NCBI RefSeq assembly: GCF_019175385.1
Contig: NC_083338.1
Span: 62,838,884-62,902,883, forward strand
Direction of reading: 5' to 3'
DNA length: 64,000 bases
DNA from: Lycium barbarum
Taxonomy: Eukaryota; Streptophyta; Magnoliopsida; Solanales; Solanaceae
In this document: one piece after another, positions 33,496-44,866 of the stretch
Layout of the letters: each line of letters begins with the position of its first letter
Position numbering within the stretch: the first letter of the stretch is position 1
The notes under the pieces: generated by a model
Databases searched by the model: none
Told to the model about the DNA's origin: nothing
The model's input: only the letters and a program-made list of their open reading frames with translations
Position numbers and translations under genes: made by a program

Positions 33496-33966
33496 GTACA
33501 GATACTCGGTTTGGTGACCCTCAAGCTTAGGACTTCTGCTCAGCTGTTTTGGAGAGCTCCATTGGTCTGAGCCAAGATTATTTTGGTATAGATCTTTTGA
33601 TGTAGACATATGCATATCCAGGGGTACGGCGGGGCCTGTCCCGTCATATTTCACTTTTATACTCTTAGAGGTCTGTAGACATATGTGGGTTGTTGTATGT
33701 AGATTGTGGTCGTCTATATCGATACGGTTTGTTTGGAGTATTTCCAAATATAGTAGCAGCCTTGTCGGCTTGCATATTATGTCGTGCTTTGGTTAGCTGT
33801 GACTCCTCAAGAGACAAGTTATTATGATATATGGTGTTATGAATCTTTTGGTTGCTTTTACAAGTTTCCATATTGTCCTTAGTTTCAGCTTGATTATATT
33901 TAGCGGATATGTATACGAATGTCCAGTTCGGGCACTAGTCATGGCCCATGGGGTTGGGTCGTGACA

Positions 33967-35717
33967 CTTGCATGGGTACCACATCATACAAAATCTCATC
34001 TTGGTACTTGCCAATGCTAAATTTGATAATGGATTGCTTGTTGACCCTCATTTCACCACATTCATTTAACCATTGGAGTTTATAGGGATTAATGTGATTG
34101 CGGGTGGGGAATTTCATACTTTCAACTAAAAAATGACTAACGGCATTCGTGCAACTCCCACCAACAATGATTAATGAGCACACCTTATCCATAATTTTGT
34201 ACCGTGCATGAAACAAGTTCTCCCTTTGGTCACTCTCTTCCCTAGCTAGAGCCCCCATGGCTCTTCTAGCCACAATAGCATGATTCAAGGCTTCTTCATA
34301 CCTTATCTCTACCTCTTCATCGGAATCACCCACACACTCACTTCTTTCTCTCTCTTCTTCATGACTAACCCCGCCCTCATGTTCATCATCGATTCGATAC
34401 CCATCCTTCACTATTGTGATAGTCCTCCGGTTGGGACACTCACTCTTAATGTGCCCTCTTCCTTCGCACTTAAAGCATTGGATGGTAGAAGGTCGATTAT
34501 AGTTTGCGTTAGAATTGTTACCTCTTTTAGCCTTGTCGTTACCTTTGGCTTTGTAATCGAATTTGGCTTGAGGTGGTTGAGTGTTGCTCTTAGGCTTATC
34601 CCACGTGGAAGTTTTCTACTTTTCTTTACCTTTGTTCCAAGTTGAAGACGATCTACTTTTGTCTTTGTAGGACCTCTCTTCTTTTAGATCCGATTCAACC
34701 TTGGATGCATCATGGAATGCCTCTTCAAGACTATTATAAGTCTTGAGCCTCATCGGTTTAGAGATGTCCCGATTAAAGTTGGCTACAAACCTTATAATAG
34801 TGTACTCCTCATGCTCTTCTATCTTGGACTTCATCCGCAAATCCTCAAACTCATCAAAGTAATCTTCCACACTTTTCAACCCTTGCTTCAATATGTACAA
34901 CCTTTTGAATGCATCTTGGTGGTATGTGAGTGGAAGCCACCTTGTCTCCATGATCTCAATCAAGTCGTTCAAAGTTGGGAGATCATAGATGTGTTGTTGA
35001 GCTCTCTGTAACTTCTTGGATTCCCACCAAGTAGAAACGTATCCCTCAAATTGAGTGAGGGTATACTTTGCCTTCAAGGCCTCAAACACATGTTCGTGAG
35101 GAAGATGCGCTCACTTTGCAATTTCCATTCAAGGAACTCTTCCGGATTGCTACCCCCTTGGAGCATAGGAAGGTTCATCTTGATGGTATTCAAATTTAGC
35201 TCATTATCTTGCCATCTTCCCCAGTCTTCATAACCTTGGGCCCTTCTTAAGTCTACATGAACTTGTAATCTAGGGTCATGTCTCGGAAACCTCTCAAAGC
35301 CTCCTCTTCCTCCCCTCCCCCAGTTATTCATTCTTTCACGCCTCCCTCCTTGCCGGTTATCATCCCACCACCTACCTTGTGGATAGTCATCATACTCCTC
35401 TTCATTCATAGGGTATTGGTAGTGGCATTGGTATTGGTTTTTGTTAGGAAAGAGATCTTGTGTTTGGACTTGGGTGTTTATTGTAAGATTACCTGAGGGA
35501 TTACCTCATTCGAGTTGTTTTAGTAAGCTTGGGGATAGGTTTGTCGATTGATGTCTTGGAATGTGAAGTTTTTGGGTGGAAGGTTGGTTGTTTGGGGTGG
35601 TGGAGCTCTTTGGGTGGAGGTGGTTGTGGTTTTAGGGTTGCACAAGGCATGTGCTTGTCCCGGGGTAAGGGTTGGTGTGGTTTCTTGTGTTTTATTCCCT
35701 AATGGTGGAAAATTCAA
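33967..35717 (-). pseudogene. Element G gag-protease (frameshifted, truncated)
   Basis: Pieces are open at 35717-35520 (Pro/Thr/Gln-rich start), 35409-35074 (Arg/Gly-rich, then NLPMLQGGSNPEEFLEWK), 35089-34616 (FEGYVSTWWESKKL, VEDYFDEFEDLRMK) and 34411-33967. A shift lies near 35090 and a stop at about 34616. The zinc knuckle CFKCEGRGHIKSECP (near 34475) is intact. An acidic linker leads to the protease, where the expected DSG motif reads VGG (LIIVGGSCTN). The sequence ends at DVVPMQVS as element E begins. Confidence 0.8.
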
Positions 35718-35926
35718 TCCTTACCCAAATGACTTCAAATTTCGTTTCCAGATGTTTTCCACCACAACGAACTCAAATCTACCTTCAAAAACACTCAAAT
35801 CCAAACATAATTTTAATTTTTGATTTTTTTGGATTTTCAGATTATCTGTTTTTGAGATTTTTTGAATTTTGAGCCTAGGATTAGAAATTTTAGGAACAAT
35901 CTCTTAGCCTATGCTCTGATACCAAA

Positions 35927-36686
35927 TGATAAGATTCAACCTAAGGAAACTCTAAGAATTCAAAAACAACAAAAGAAAATAAAAAGAAACTTGGGGAAAT
36001 TGAAAATGAGAAGATAAAAGGATAGATACTAGACCCAAAGGATAGTAAATCTATGAGCAAAATTGGGTATATCAAACCCAATCCCTCCCAATTTGATTCA
36101 ACCCTAAGAACCTAAGTAATTTGAACTTAAGGAAGGACTCAAATGATTACACAAATGAGTAACCTAATATAAATTCAATGGAATTTGCAATTCAATGCAC
36201 AACTAAGAAATTACACTTAGTCAATAATCAACCAAACAAACTATCTATTAACTAAATCTCTCAAAGTATAAGTTCAAACAATATCCAAGCTTAGTCTTTC
36301 AAATGGATGAAAAGAACTATTTATACTAATGCCTATTACACCAAAAGGCCCTAAAGTGTCTCTTTTGCAAAAATACCCACATGGGTCTTCAATTGCATCC
36401 AAAGCATCATAACTTGCAATTATGACCTCCAATTGCAATTCTAACCCCATAACTTGCAAGTATGACCTCCAATTGCAATCTTAGCCCCATAGATGCAATT
36501 TTAGCCATTTTGCGCTTCTAGCCACTTTGCAACTCTTCCAATGCCAACTCCGAAATGTTGTAAGTTCGCGAAGTCTTCTCTCCAATCTCCTCCAAGGCAT
36601 CCGTCTTCATGAACAAGGCTTGCAACTCTTGAAGTTCTCTTGCTTGACTTCTAGTTAAAGGCCTTGTGCTTGTTGGGTTCACATCA
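35927..36686 (-). mobile_element. 5' LTR of element G (760 bp)
   Basis: The ends are TGATAAGATT and GGTTCACATCA, beside the primer-binding site TGGTATCAGAGC on the minus strand (35913-35924). Inside, minus strand, the LTR encodes PLTRSQARELQELQALFMK, very like the LTR-encoded tail of CRM-1, so the coding overlap is conserved though the LTRs differ. Confidence 0.85.
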
Positions 36687-37067
36687 GCCTGGGGGCATTG
36701 CGTTTCATGCCACGCAGATGTATACAGATGAGTAGAAGACATTGGCTATAGGATGTTCTCAAGCTATCAGTTGTATTGGTGAGCTCCATCTCATTTCGGA
36801 GTGTTGCTGAGTCAAAGTACATATGTTATGGGATCTCGTGTATGTTAGAGACTTTTGCAGACAGTGTCCTGTGGATAGTGCGTCGAGAAGTCGACAGTTG
36901 TGTAAAGTGACCATGTAGGTCGATGTGTTTTTTATGCATTGTTTTTAAACATTTTATTGTGACTAAAGGTTTTCTTTGAATTAACGATAAGGGAGAAGTC
37001 CCTGATTTGACGAATGAGTTCTATTGAAAAGTTTGTTATGTTTTACTTGATGGGAGCATCATTTTAT
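36687..37067 (+). mobile_element. Tail fragment of a Z-type Tekay LTR
   Basis: From GCATTGCGTTTCATGCCACGCAG on, this matches the part of the Z LTR downstream of 62520 (for example GACATTG, CATCGGAGTGTTGCTGAGTC and AGACTTTTGCAGACAG equivalents). It is truncated on both sides. Confidence 0.7.
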
Positions 37068-37502
37068 TGTCACGACCCATCCTAGGGCCATGACAAGTGA
37101 CCGAGCTTATCCTGCCCGCTTACCCAACTTATGTTACTTGTTCTCAAATATGGCGCTCAATAGAATTTTTTTTAACAAGTCTGAGAGCTGTAAATAAAAT
37201 ACCAAAGTCGACACGTAACTCAAAACATCTTAAAGCATGTTTACAAGTATATATATACATGATATAGGACAAGGCGTGCCAAAGAGGATACCACCACTTC
37301 TGTACAACAAAATAATGGCCGACAAGGCCAACCAGTAACCATGACACCCACGCTGTTCGCAGACTTCTAAAGAGTTTGACCTGAAAAATAGGTACACAAA
37401 ATTATTCCAAAACAGGAACAGCCTCCGAAGCAAATGGAGCTGTCTGACTCCCAGTGCTGACTTCCCCTAAGTAGCTGGATCGCCGAGTCGCGTCCCTGAA
37501 CC

Positions 37503-37558
37503 TGCGGGCATGAAACGCAGCCCCCCGAAGAAAGGGGGTCAGTACAGAATATGTACTG
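37503..37558 (-). promoter_or_regulatory. Conserved LTR double-hairpin block, element F 3' LTR
   Basis: Minus strand CAGTAC/GTACTG, then CCCCC/GGGGG with loop TTTCTTC, then CATGCCCGCAG. The same occurs at 42549-42605 in the 5' LTR. Confidence 0.6.
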
Positions 37559-37750
37559 AATATGTAAAGCATCGCTGAATCATAAATCAGGAAAGTGCGA
37601 CAGTAAACATGTTTAGAAATCAATTTGTAAGTAACCTGAAACAGCATTCTGAACCAAGTCCTGTGACCTTTACCCAAATTCTAGCATGCACAATATAAAT
37701 ACAGCATACGCAAGTTCTAGAATATACAATCTGAATCTAGTATCACAATA

Positions 37751-38078
37751 GTCCCTTCGGACAGCCGCTTCTGGCATAATAATAATGATGGCCCCCTTCG
37801 GGCGTGCCGGTTCCGACATACGTCTACCCTGGCCCCTTCGGGCATGCCGGTCCCGAAATGATAATGATGATGGCCCCTTCGGGCATGCCGGTTCCAACAT
37901 ACGTCTATCCTGGCCCCTTCGGACATGCTGGTTCCGACATAATAATAATGATGGACCCTTCGGGCATGTCGCGTCCGGCGTAATAGTAATGATGGCCCCT
38001 TCGGGCATGCCACTCGTGACATACGACTACCTTGGCCCCTTCGGGCATGCCACTCGCGACATAATAATAATCCTAATG
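37751..38078. repeat. Minisatellite of about 41 bp, element F 3' LTR (8 units)
   Basis: The unit is GCCCCTTCGGGCATGCC plus a CGACATAATAATAATGATG spacer. GCCC/GGGC can fold around CTTC, and GGCATGCC is a palindrome. The 5' LTR (42791-42915) has only three units. Confidence 0.85.
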
Positions 38079-40218
38079 TCCACTCAACCTAATCCTTAGC
38101 TATCAATACAAAGAAGTAATTCTAGGGGGTGTAAACCTAAATCGCAAGTGAAATGGAATAGTAAAAGCTCGCACCCCCTTCGGAGTGGTTTTGAAAATCA
38201 AACTTTATACTTTATTTAGTATAAAACAAATGTTTCTTGAAATCATTAATAAACCACACACATGTTTAAATAAATCCGAGTTAGTACGAGTAGACTAGCA
38301 ACCCTATGCACGCGCAAGGTAGTGGAAAATTAAATGCACATAAATCAACTCTTAGACTCGATGAACGAATCCGGACGACAGGTCATTTCAAAGGAATCGG
38401 ACGATAGTTATAGTATAGATGATGCACATCTTTCGGTTGGCACGATGGATCATACCAAAATAAAAGTTCTGGAATCGTTTGGCATATCAAAATATATTAT
38501 AGAACTCAATGGAATAGTTAAAACAGCTATCGTTTAGTAGTCGGGACAATAGCCAAAAGTTTCCTTTAACTATCGTACAGAAATAAGTCAAATGGAGCAA
38601 TACAAAAAGGTCTCGGGGATTGTGGGCCCAACTCGGATCAAGTCGAGGTGGCGTACATAAATTACGAACATTAGGCCTTGTGAAGTCATCCACGAAAGTT
38701 TTAGGGCAATCCGATTCCGTTTGTGAAAGTTACGGATGTTTAAACTATTTTTCTATCAAAACATAAATTACCTAATTCACTTACATTGAATGAATAAGGG
38801 TCAAAATTAAGCTCAAATTTCTAAGAATAGAGTTTCCCCCGAGGCTTGTATCATAACCTATTATGTCTAGGGCATGCCAAAAGAAAGAAAGGTAAGGCTT
38901 TACATACCTTTTCCGCTTCTTACGCTTCTCCAATTTCAAGTCCCGAATGCCCAAAAATCTACGATTGGTCACCAATACCAAACATTGATTATAAGCCTTT
39001 AAGAATTCAATCTTAAATCGACACTTGTCTACAAAAATTTTGGCAGCATCTCCCCTACAAATTCAATATCCCCGAGAATTTAACTCGGCTAAAATACCAA
39101 CACCAACACCAACAACAATACCAACAACATCAACAATCCATGTACAAACAACATTATCTTCCATCAATGCAAAAAGTCTACATTCAAATCATATTAACTT
39201 TTAAAACAACTCTCTAATTATTACAACTTCACTAAAATCATCATATTCTCATTTGCATCATAGAATACATATAAACAACAACTGAATTACTACATAGAAA
39301 TTGATTCATATTTCCCACACCAATAAACGAACGTATCTCACTATTTTCTCCGTTCTAGTTCGTTAAAACTCTAAATAAACTTGTTGGCAATGAAAAGGAA
39401 CCTTAATATTACCTCAAGTGTGCAGCCACCACGTCCACCCTCTTCTATTTAGTTGATTTTTAGCTCAAATCGAAGGCAACGCGACGTAGAACACTTTTCT
39501 CTTCATGGGCTTCAGGATTCGGGGATCCGATTTTGGTCAAAAATAGGTTTTTTCTCTAGGATCTCCTCTCTCTTTTTCTCTAGAGTTTTCTAGGTGCTCT
39601 TGGTCTGAAAATGAGGGAGAGAGACCGAAAATTTTAGTTAAAAAGCATGTGTAATGGGCCTGACCCGAATTGGATTCGGGTTGGGCCGTACTTACTGTTC
39701 AACTCGACCCTCCTGCCTTAAAACATTCATATATCCTTAGCCTGATGTCACCTGTAGGCCCACGACCTACCGTTGGAAAGCTAATTCAATTATCTACAAC
39801 TTTTATTTCATAGTGTGTTTCCAAATTCCAAACGTATAATGCCGTGTTTACCCCTCCAAGTCAGGTCATCCGAAAACATTTTCTTAAATCGTCCTTTTGG
39901 AGGGCTTATACTCACTTTTGGCTTATGGGTCCTTCTCAGAATTTGCTCAACTCCACATGTACTACCCATATATCTCTCCATATGTCTTTTATAAAGTCCC
40001 GATGTGTGGGCCCCACCTTAACTTACTGTAACGAGGGTTTTTCGTTAAATAACTTATGAACCAATTCACACCATATTGTCTCAAAATGTCGTATGTATAT
40101 ATATTCTTAGACTTAGATCACCCAATCTTCATCCTTAATCCTTGTTTGACTTAACTCCTTTTCGAGCTCGTACCACGTCGTCTACGATTTGCAGCGCGAA
40201 ATTTTCCGGGGTGTAACA

Positions 40219-40254
40219 TCCTCTCCCCCCTTAGAACATTCGTCCTCGAATGTT
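40219..40254 (-). promoter_or_regulatory. Polypurine tract and PPT hairpin, element F
   Basis: Minus strand AACATTCG/CGAATGTT (40254-40235), then AAGGGGGGAGAGGA next to the LTR. The stretch 40255-40499 holds no supported frame and joins the end of gag to the PPT. Confidence 0.8.
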
Positions 40255-40499
40255 GGATTTAGCCTCATAAGGTTCTATCAAAGGTAGCCTTTTATCTGCT
40301 TACCCTAGTTCGGATTTATAGCTATAGTCTTGCTATGCTATGGGTACTTCCACCTTTAAGGTTTCAACTAGGTGTCTCACGAAGCCTCTTGTCCCGATTC
40401 ACCCTATTAGCCGCTAGGCTCATATTCTAGCTTATGTCGTAATACATCATGTCATAGTGATAAGAAACAATTCGTATATAGTTTAAATCTATCAATAAA

Positions 40500-41915
40500 T
40501 TATCTGAAGAAGGGTGTACCTGGTGGTGCATCCTGTGAGGACTCTGGACCCGGTCTCCCACCTAGCGCATAGATACGATGTGGCCCCGCACTGGAACTAG
40601 GTGCTCTACCTCCGCCCCTACCTCGGCGGGAAGAAGTCTGGGGCCCTGTCTCGGGGGCTCTTACTGAAGGTGACGACGCTGCTACCGAACTCTCACGAAT
40701 AGTACTACCCACCCTTTGTGGGCAATCTCTAGCATAGTGCCTCGGATCCCCGCAAGTATAACACACACCCTGTCGACATCGTCCTATATGACGTCTCCCG
40801 CAAGTTGTACATCGAGGAGGGGGCATCACCTCTTGCCCTAACCGCACCTGCTGCTGAGCACCCGACACATAAGAAGAACTCTGTCTCTGCCGAGGGGAAG
40901 TCTCCCTACCCTGTTGAGGCCCTCAAAACTGCAAAGGTACACTATGCTGGGGTCTGCTCTCTCTAGTGGAACCCCTACTCCGAGCCTCTGACCTGGCCCT
41001 CTTAGGCTGACTACCACCTTGCTCCGAAATAGTCTCTCATTGGCGTCTACGATCCTCTGCCCCCTGAGCATAAGCCTGAACACGAGCTATGTCCATACCC
41101 GGCTGCATCGCTATTGGCATACAAGCCTCTTGCAACCCCGGCTCTAAACCCATCACGTATCGGTGAACTCTGTCCTCCATTTCCTGTACTATAGAAGGGG
41201 CATATCTGGCCAGAGAATCAAACTCCACACTATACTCTCTAACAGACATGTTACCCTGTCGCAAATTAAGGAACCTATCGACCCTTGCTCGTCTCAACTC
41301 GGGTGGCATATAATGATGCAAAAAGGCATCTGAGAATTCCTGCCAAGTCGGCGGAAGGGCGTCACTACCCCTCGATAATCTCCATGACTGATACCAATTA
41401 ATTGTTATGCCCTGTAGCCTATAAGCAGCTAACTCAACAGATTCTGTGGCTGACACCCTCATCACATTTAAAGTACGCTGCATACTATCTATGAACTCCT
41501 GAGGATCAGCATTAGGGTCTGTGCCCTTAAATTCTGGGGGATTTAATGTAACAAAAACTCGAGCCTTGGCGCTAGCGGCCTTATCTCGATATTCCTGACC
41601 CCTATCATGTCGCCCCGCCTGGGTAGCAAGTATCTGAGTCAACAAATGTATAGCATCTTTTATCTCTCTTATCTCCTGACTCTGAACGTCTGGCTGAGGG
41701 ACTGGAGGTGCTGGTGCTGGGGCTGGGGCTGGATCAGGTGTCCCTCTGAGCTCCTCCAAAAATGGGGAAGTAGAAGGACTTTGGGACCGAATGTGTATCC
41801 CAGCGTAAGTCTGAGTTGTGGTATACCTGGGGGCTCGGCTAACTGCCTCGTCCATAACTGCTTTGCCCTTCTGGGCTGCCGTCGTTTTACCCTTCTTAGT
41901 CATCACCGAAATCAC
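40500..41915 (-). pseudogene. Element F gag
   Basis: The start is near 41903 (MTKKGKTTAAQKGK). An Ala/Pro repeat linker (PAPAPAPAPP) is followed by the capsid core (FVTLNPPEFKGTDPNADPQEF, FLHHYMPPELRRARVDRFLN). Stops lie at about 41037 and 40920, both in the linker after the capsid. A zinc knuckle CYTCGDPRHYARDCP lies near residue 385, with Arg where Gly is usual, preceded by an extra CTTC..RHIGRC cluster. The frame ends at 40500, before the protease motif. The capsid core itself is uninterrupted, unlike pol, which is gone. Confidence 0.85.
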
Positions 41916-42015
41916 ACAAGGTTATTAGATTAGGGACTTTACTTACGACACAGCTCTATCCGCACGATCTTCACCATGAAAGAAAGAATGACACCCTATT
42001 AATGTCTCGTAGCCT

Positions 42016-42054
42016 CCTGTTTATAGATGTGGTGCACAACACACCGATAAATAA
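42016..42054 (-). promoter_or_regulatory. Leader hairpin with GTGCAC loop, element F
   Basis: The outer arms TTTAT/ATAAA and inner GGTG/CACC enclose GTGCAC (42032-42037). It starts 44 nt from the primer-binding site. Confidence 0.6.
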
Positions 42055-42097
42055 GACTCTACTAGACACCGTCTGCGAACACGCCGAGGACAGACCT

Positions 42098-42109
42098 GCT
42101 GTGATACAA
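42098..42109 (-). promoter_or_regulatory. Primer-binding site, element F (two mismatches)
   Basis: Minus strand TTGTATCACAGC against TGGTATCAGAGC, 4 nt from the LTR end at 42114. The two changes probably weaken tRNA priming. Confidence 0.75.
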
Positions 42110-42113
42110 CTTT

Positions 42114-44866
42114 TGTCACGACCCATCCTAGGGCCATGACAAGTGACCGAGCTTATCCTGCCCGCTGACCCAACTTATGTTACTTGTTCTCAAATATGGC
42201 GCTCAATAGAATTTTTTTTTAACAAGTCTGAGAGCTGTAAATAAAATACCAAAGTCGACACGTAACTCAAAACATCTTAAAGCATGTTTACAAGTATATA
42301 TATACATGATATAGGACAAGGCGTGCAAAAGAGGCTACCACCACTTCTGTACAACAAAATAATGGCCGACAAGGCCAACCAGTAACCATGACACCCACGT
42401 TGTTCGCAGACATCTAAAGAGTTTGACCTGAAAAATATTTACACAAAATTATACCAAAACAGAAACAGCCTCCGAAGCAAATGGAGATGTCTGACTCCCA
42501 GTACTGACTTCCCCTAAGTAGCTGGATCGCCGAGTCGCGTCCCTGAACCTGCGGGCATGAAACGCAGCCCCCCGAAGAAAGGGGGTCAGTACGGAATATG
42601 TACTGAATATGTAAAGCATCGCTGAATCATAAATCAGGAAAGTGCGACAGTAAACAAGTTTAGAAATCAATCTGTAAGTAACCTGAAACAGCATTCTAAA
42701 CCAAGTCCTGTGACCTTTAACCAAATTCTAGCATGCACAATATAAATACATCATACGTAAGTTCTAGAATATACAATCTGAATCTAGTATCACAATAGTC
42801 CCTTCGGACAGCCGCTTCTGGCATAATAATAATGATGGCCCCCTTCGGGCATGCCACTCGTGACATACGACTACCTTGGCCCCTTCGGGCATGCTACTCG
42901 CGACATAATAATAATCCTGATGTCCACTCAACCTAATCCTTAGCTATCAATACAAAGAAGTAATTCTAGGGGGTGTAAACCTAAATCGCAAGTGAAATGG
43001 AATAGTAAAAGCTCGCACCCCCTTCGGAGTGGTTTTGAAAATCAAACTTTATACTTTATTTAGTATAAAACAAATGTTTCTTGAAATCATTAATAAACCA
43101 CACACATGTTTAAATAAATCCGAGTTAGTACGAGTAGACTAGCAACCCTATGCACGCGCAAGGTAGTGGAAAATTAAATGCACATAAATCAACTCTTAGA
43201 CTCGATGAAAGAATCCGGACGACAGGTCATTTCAAAGGAATCGGACGATAGTTATAGTATAGATGATGCACATCTTTCGGTTGGCACGATGGATCATACC
43301 AAAATAAAAGTTCTGGAATCGTTTGGCATATCAAAATATATTATAGAACTCAATGGAATAGTTAAAACAGCTATCGTTTAGTAGTCGGGACAATAGCCAA
43401 AAGTTTCCTTTAACTATCGTACAGAAATAAGTCAAATGGAGCAATACAAAAAGGTCTCGGGGATTGTGGGCCCAACTCGGATCAAGTCGAGGTGGCGTAC
43501 ATAAATTACGAACATTAGGCCTTGTGAAGTCATCCACGAAAGTTTCAGGGCAATCCGATTCCGTTTGTGAAAGTTACGGATGTTTAAACTATTTATCTAT
43601 CAAAACATAAAGTACCTAATTCACTTACATTGAATGAATAAGGGTCAAAATTAAGCTCAGATTTCTAAGAATAGAGTTTCCCCCGAGGCTTGTATCATAA
43701 CCTATTATGTCTAGGGCATGCCAAAAGAAAGAAAGGTAAGGCTTTACATACTTTTTCCGCTTCTTACGCTTCTCCAATTTCAAGTCCCGAATGCCCCAAA
43801 ATCTACGATTGGTCACCAATACCAAACATTGATTATAAGCCTTTAAGAATTCAATCTTAAATCGACACTTGTCTACAAAAAATTTGGCAGCATCTCCCCT
43901 ACAAATTCAATATCCCCGAGAATTTAACTCGGCTAAAATACCAACAACAACACCAACAACAATACCAACAACATCAACAATCCATGTACAAACAACATTA
44001 TCTTCCATCAATGCAAAACGTCTACATTCAAATCATATTAACTTTTAAAACAACTCTCTAACTATTACAACTTCACTAAAATCATCATATTCTCATTTGC
44101 ATCATAGAATACATATAAACAACAACTAAATTACTACATAGAAATTGATTCATATTTCCCACACCAATAAACGAACTTATCTCACTATTTTCTCCGTTCT
44201 AGATCGTTAAAACTCTAAATAAACTTGTTGGCAATGAAAAGGAACCTTAATCTTACCTCAAGTGTGCAGCCACCACGTCCGCCCTCTTCTATTTAGGTGA
44301 ATTTTAGCTCAAATCGAAGGCAACGCGACGTAGAACACTTTTCTCTTCATGGGCTTCGGGATTCGGGGCTCCGATTTTGGTCAAAAATTGGTTTTCTCTC
44401 TAGGCTCTCCTCTCTCTTTTTATCTAGAGTTTTCTAGGTTCTCTTGGTCTTAAAATGAGGGAGAGAGACCGAAAATTTTAGTTAAAAAGCACGGGTAATG
44501 GGCCTGACCCGAATTGGATTCGGGTTGGGCCGTACTTACTGTTCAACTCGACCCTCCTGCCTTAAAACGTTCATATCTCCTTAGCCTGATGTCACCTGTA
44601 GTCCCACGACCTACAGTTGGAAAGCTAATTCAATTATCTACAACCTTTATTTCTTAGTGTGTTTCCAAATTCCAAACGTATAATTCCGTTTTTACCCCTC
44701 CAAGTCAGGTCATCCGAAAACATTTTCTTAAATCGTCCTTTTGGAGGGCTTATACTCACTTTTGGCTTATGGGTCCTTGTTAGAATTTGCTCAACTCCAC
44801 ATGTACTACCCATATATCTCTCCATATGTCTTTTATAAAGTCCCGACGTGTGGGCCCCACCTTAAC
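42114..44866 (-). mobile_element. 5' LTR of element F, truncated
   Basis: It aligns with the 3' LTR until GGGCCCCACCTTAAC at 44866, then sequence departs. The donor-like site equivalent at about 43750 carries a C-to-T change. The minisatellite has three units. Confidence 0.88.

Larger units (their letters stand above)
31355..33966 (+). mobile_element. 3' LTR of Tekay element E (2612 bp)
   Basis: TGTTATACCCC...GTCGTGACA. It includes a donor-like ACAG/GTATGTAAAGC at 32771-32785, small hairpins of the type GAGTCCCATAATGGGCTGGG (33108-33310), a TA microsatellite, and the double-hairpin block. It is followed not by a primer-binding site but by element G. Confidence 0.88.
33967..36686 (-). mobile_element. 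CRM-like element G, 5' half
   Basis: 5' LTR (36686-35927), primer-binding site (35924-35913), gag and zinc knuckle, then the start of protease, where it ends at the LTR of E. It is related to CRM-1 but clearly a different family: a 760-bp LTR and a different gag core. Confidence 0.8.
37068..40218 (-). mobile_element. 3' LTR of element F (3151 bp)
   Basis: Minus strand TGTTACACCCCGG...GGGTCGTGACA. It is followed at 40219-40232 by the purine tract. It contains the donor-like AAG/GTATGTAAAGCC (around 38907), the minisatellite at 37751-38078 and the double-hairpin block at 37503-37558. Confidence 0.9.
37068..44866 (-). mobile_element. Tekay element F, gag-only derivative
   Basis: Two long LTRs (37068-40218 and 42114-44866) flank an internal region of only about 1.9 kb that holds a primer-binding site, leader hairpin, gag and purine tract. 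Protease, reverse transcriptase, RNase H, integrase and chromodomain are all deleted. By eye the LTRs differ at few positions apart from one minisatellite. The 5' LTR is cut off at 44866. Confidence 0.9.

Noticed and set aside
37785..38099. Repeat-protein frame (about 100 residues) over the F minisatellite, both strands
   Set aside because: The 41-bp unit is free of stops in several frames by chance. Copy number differs between LTRs and no start context is shared.
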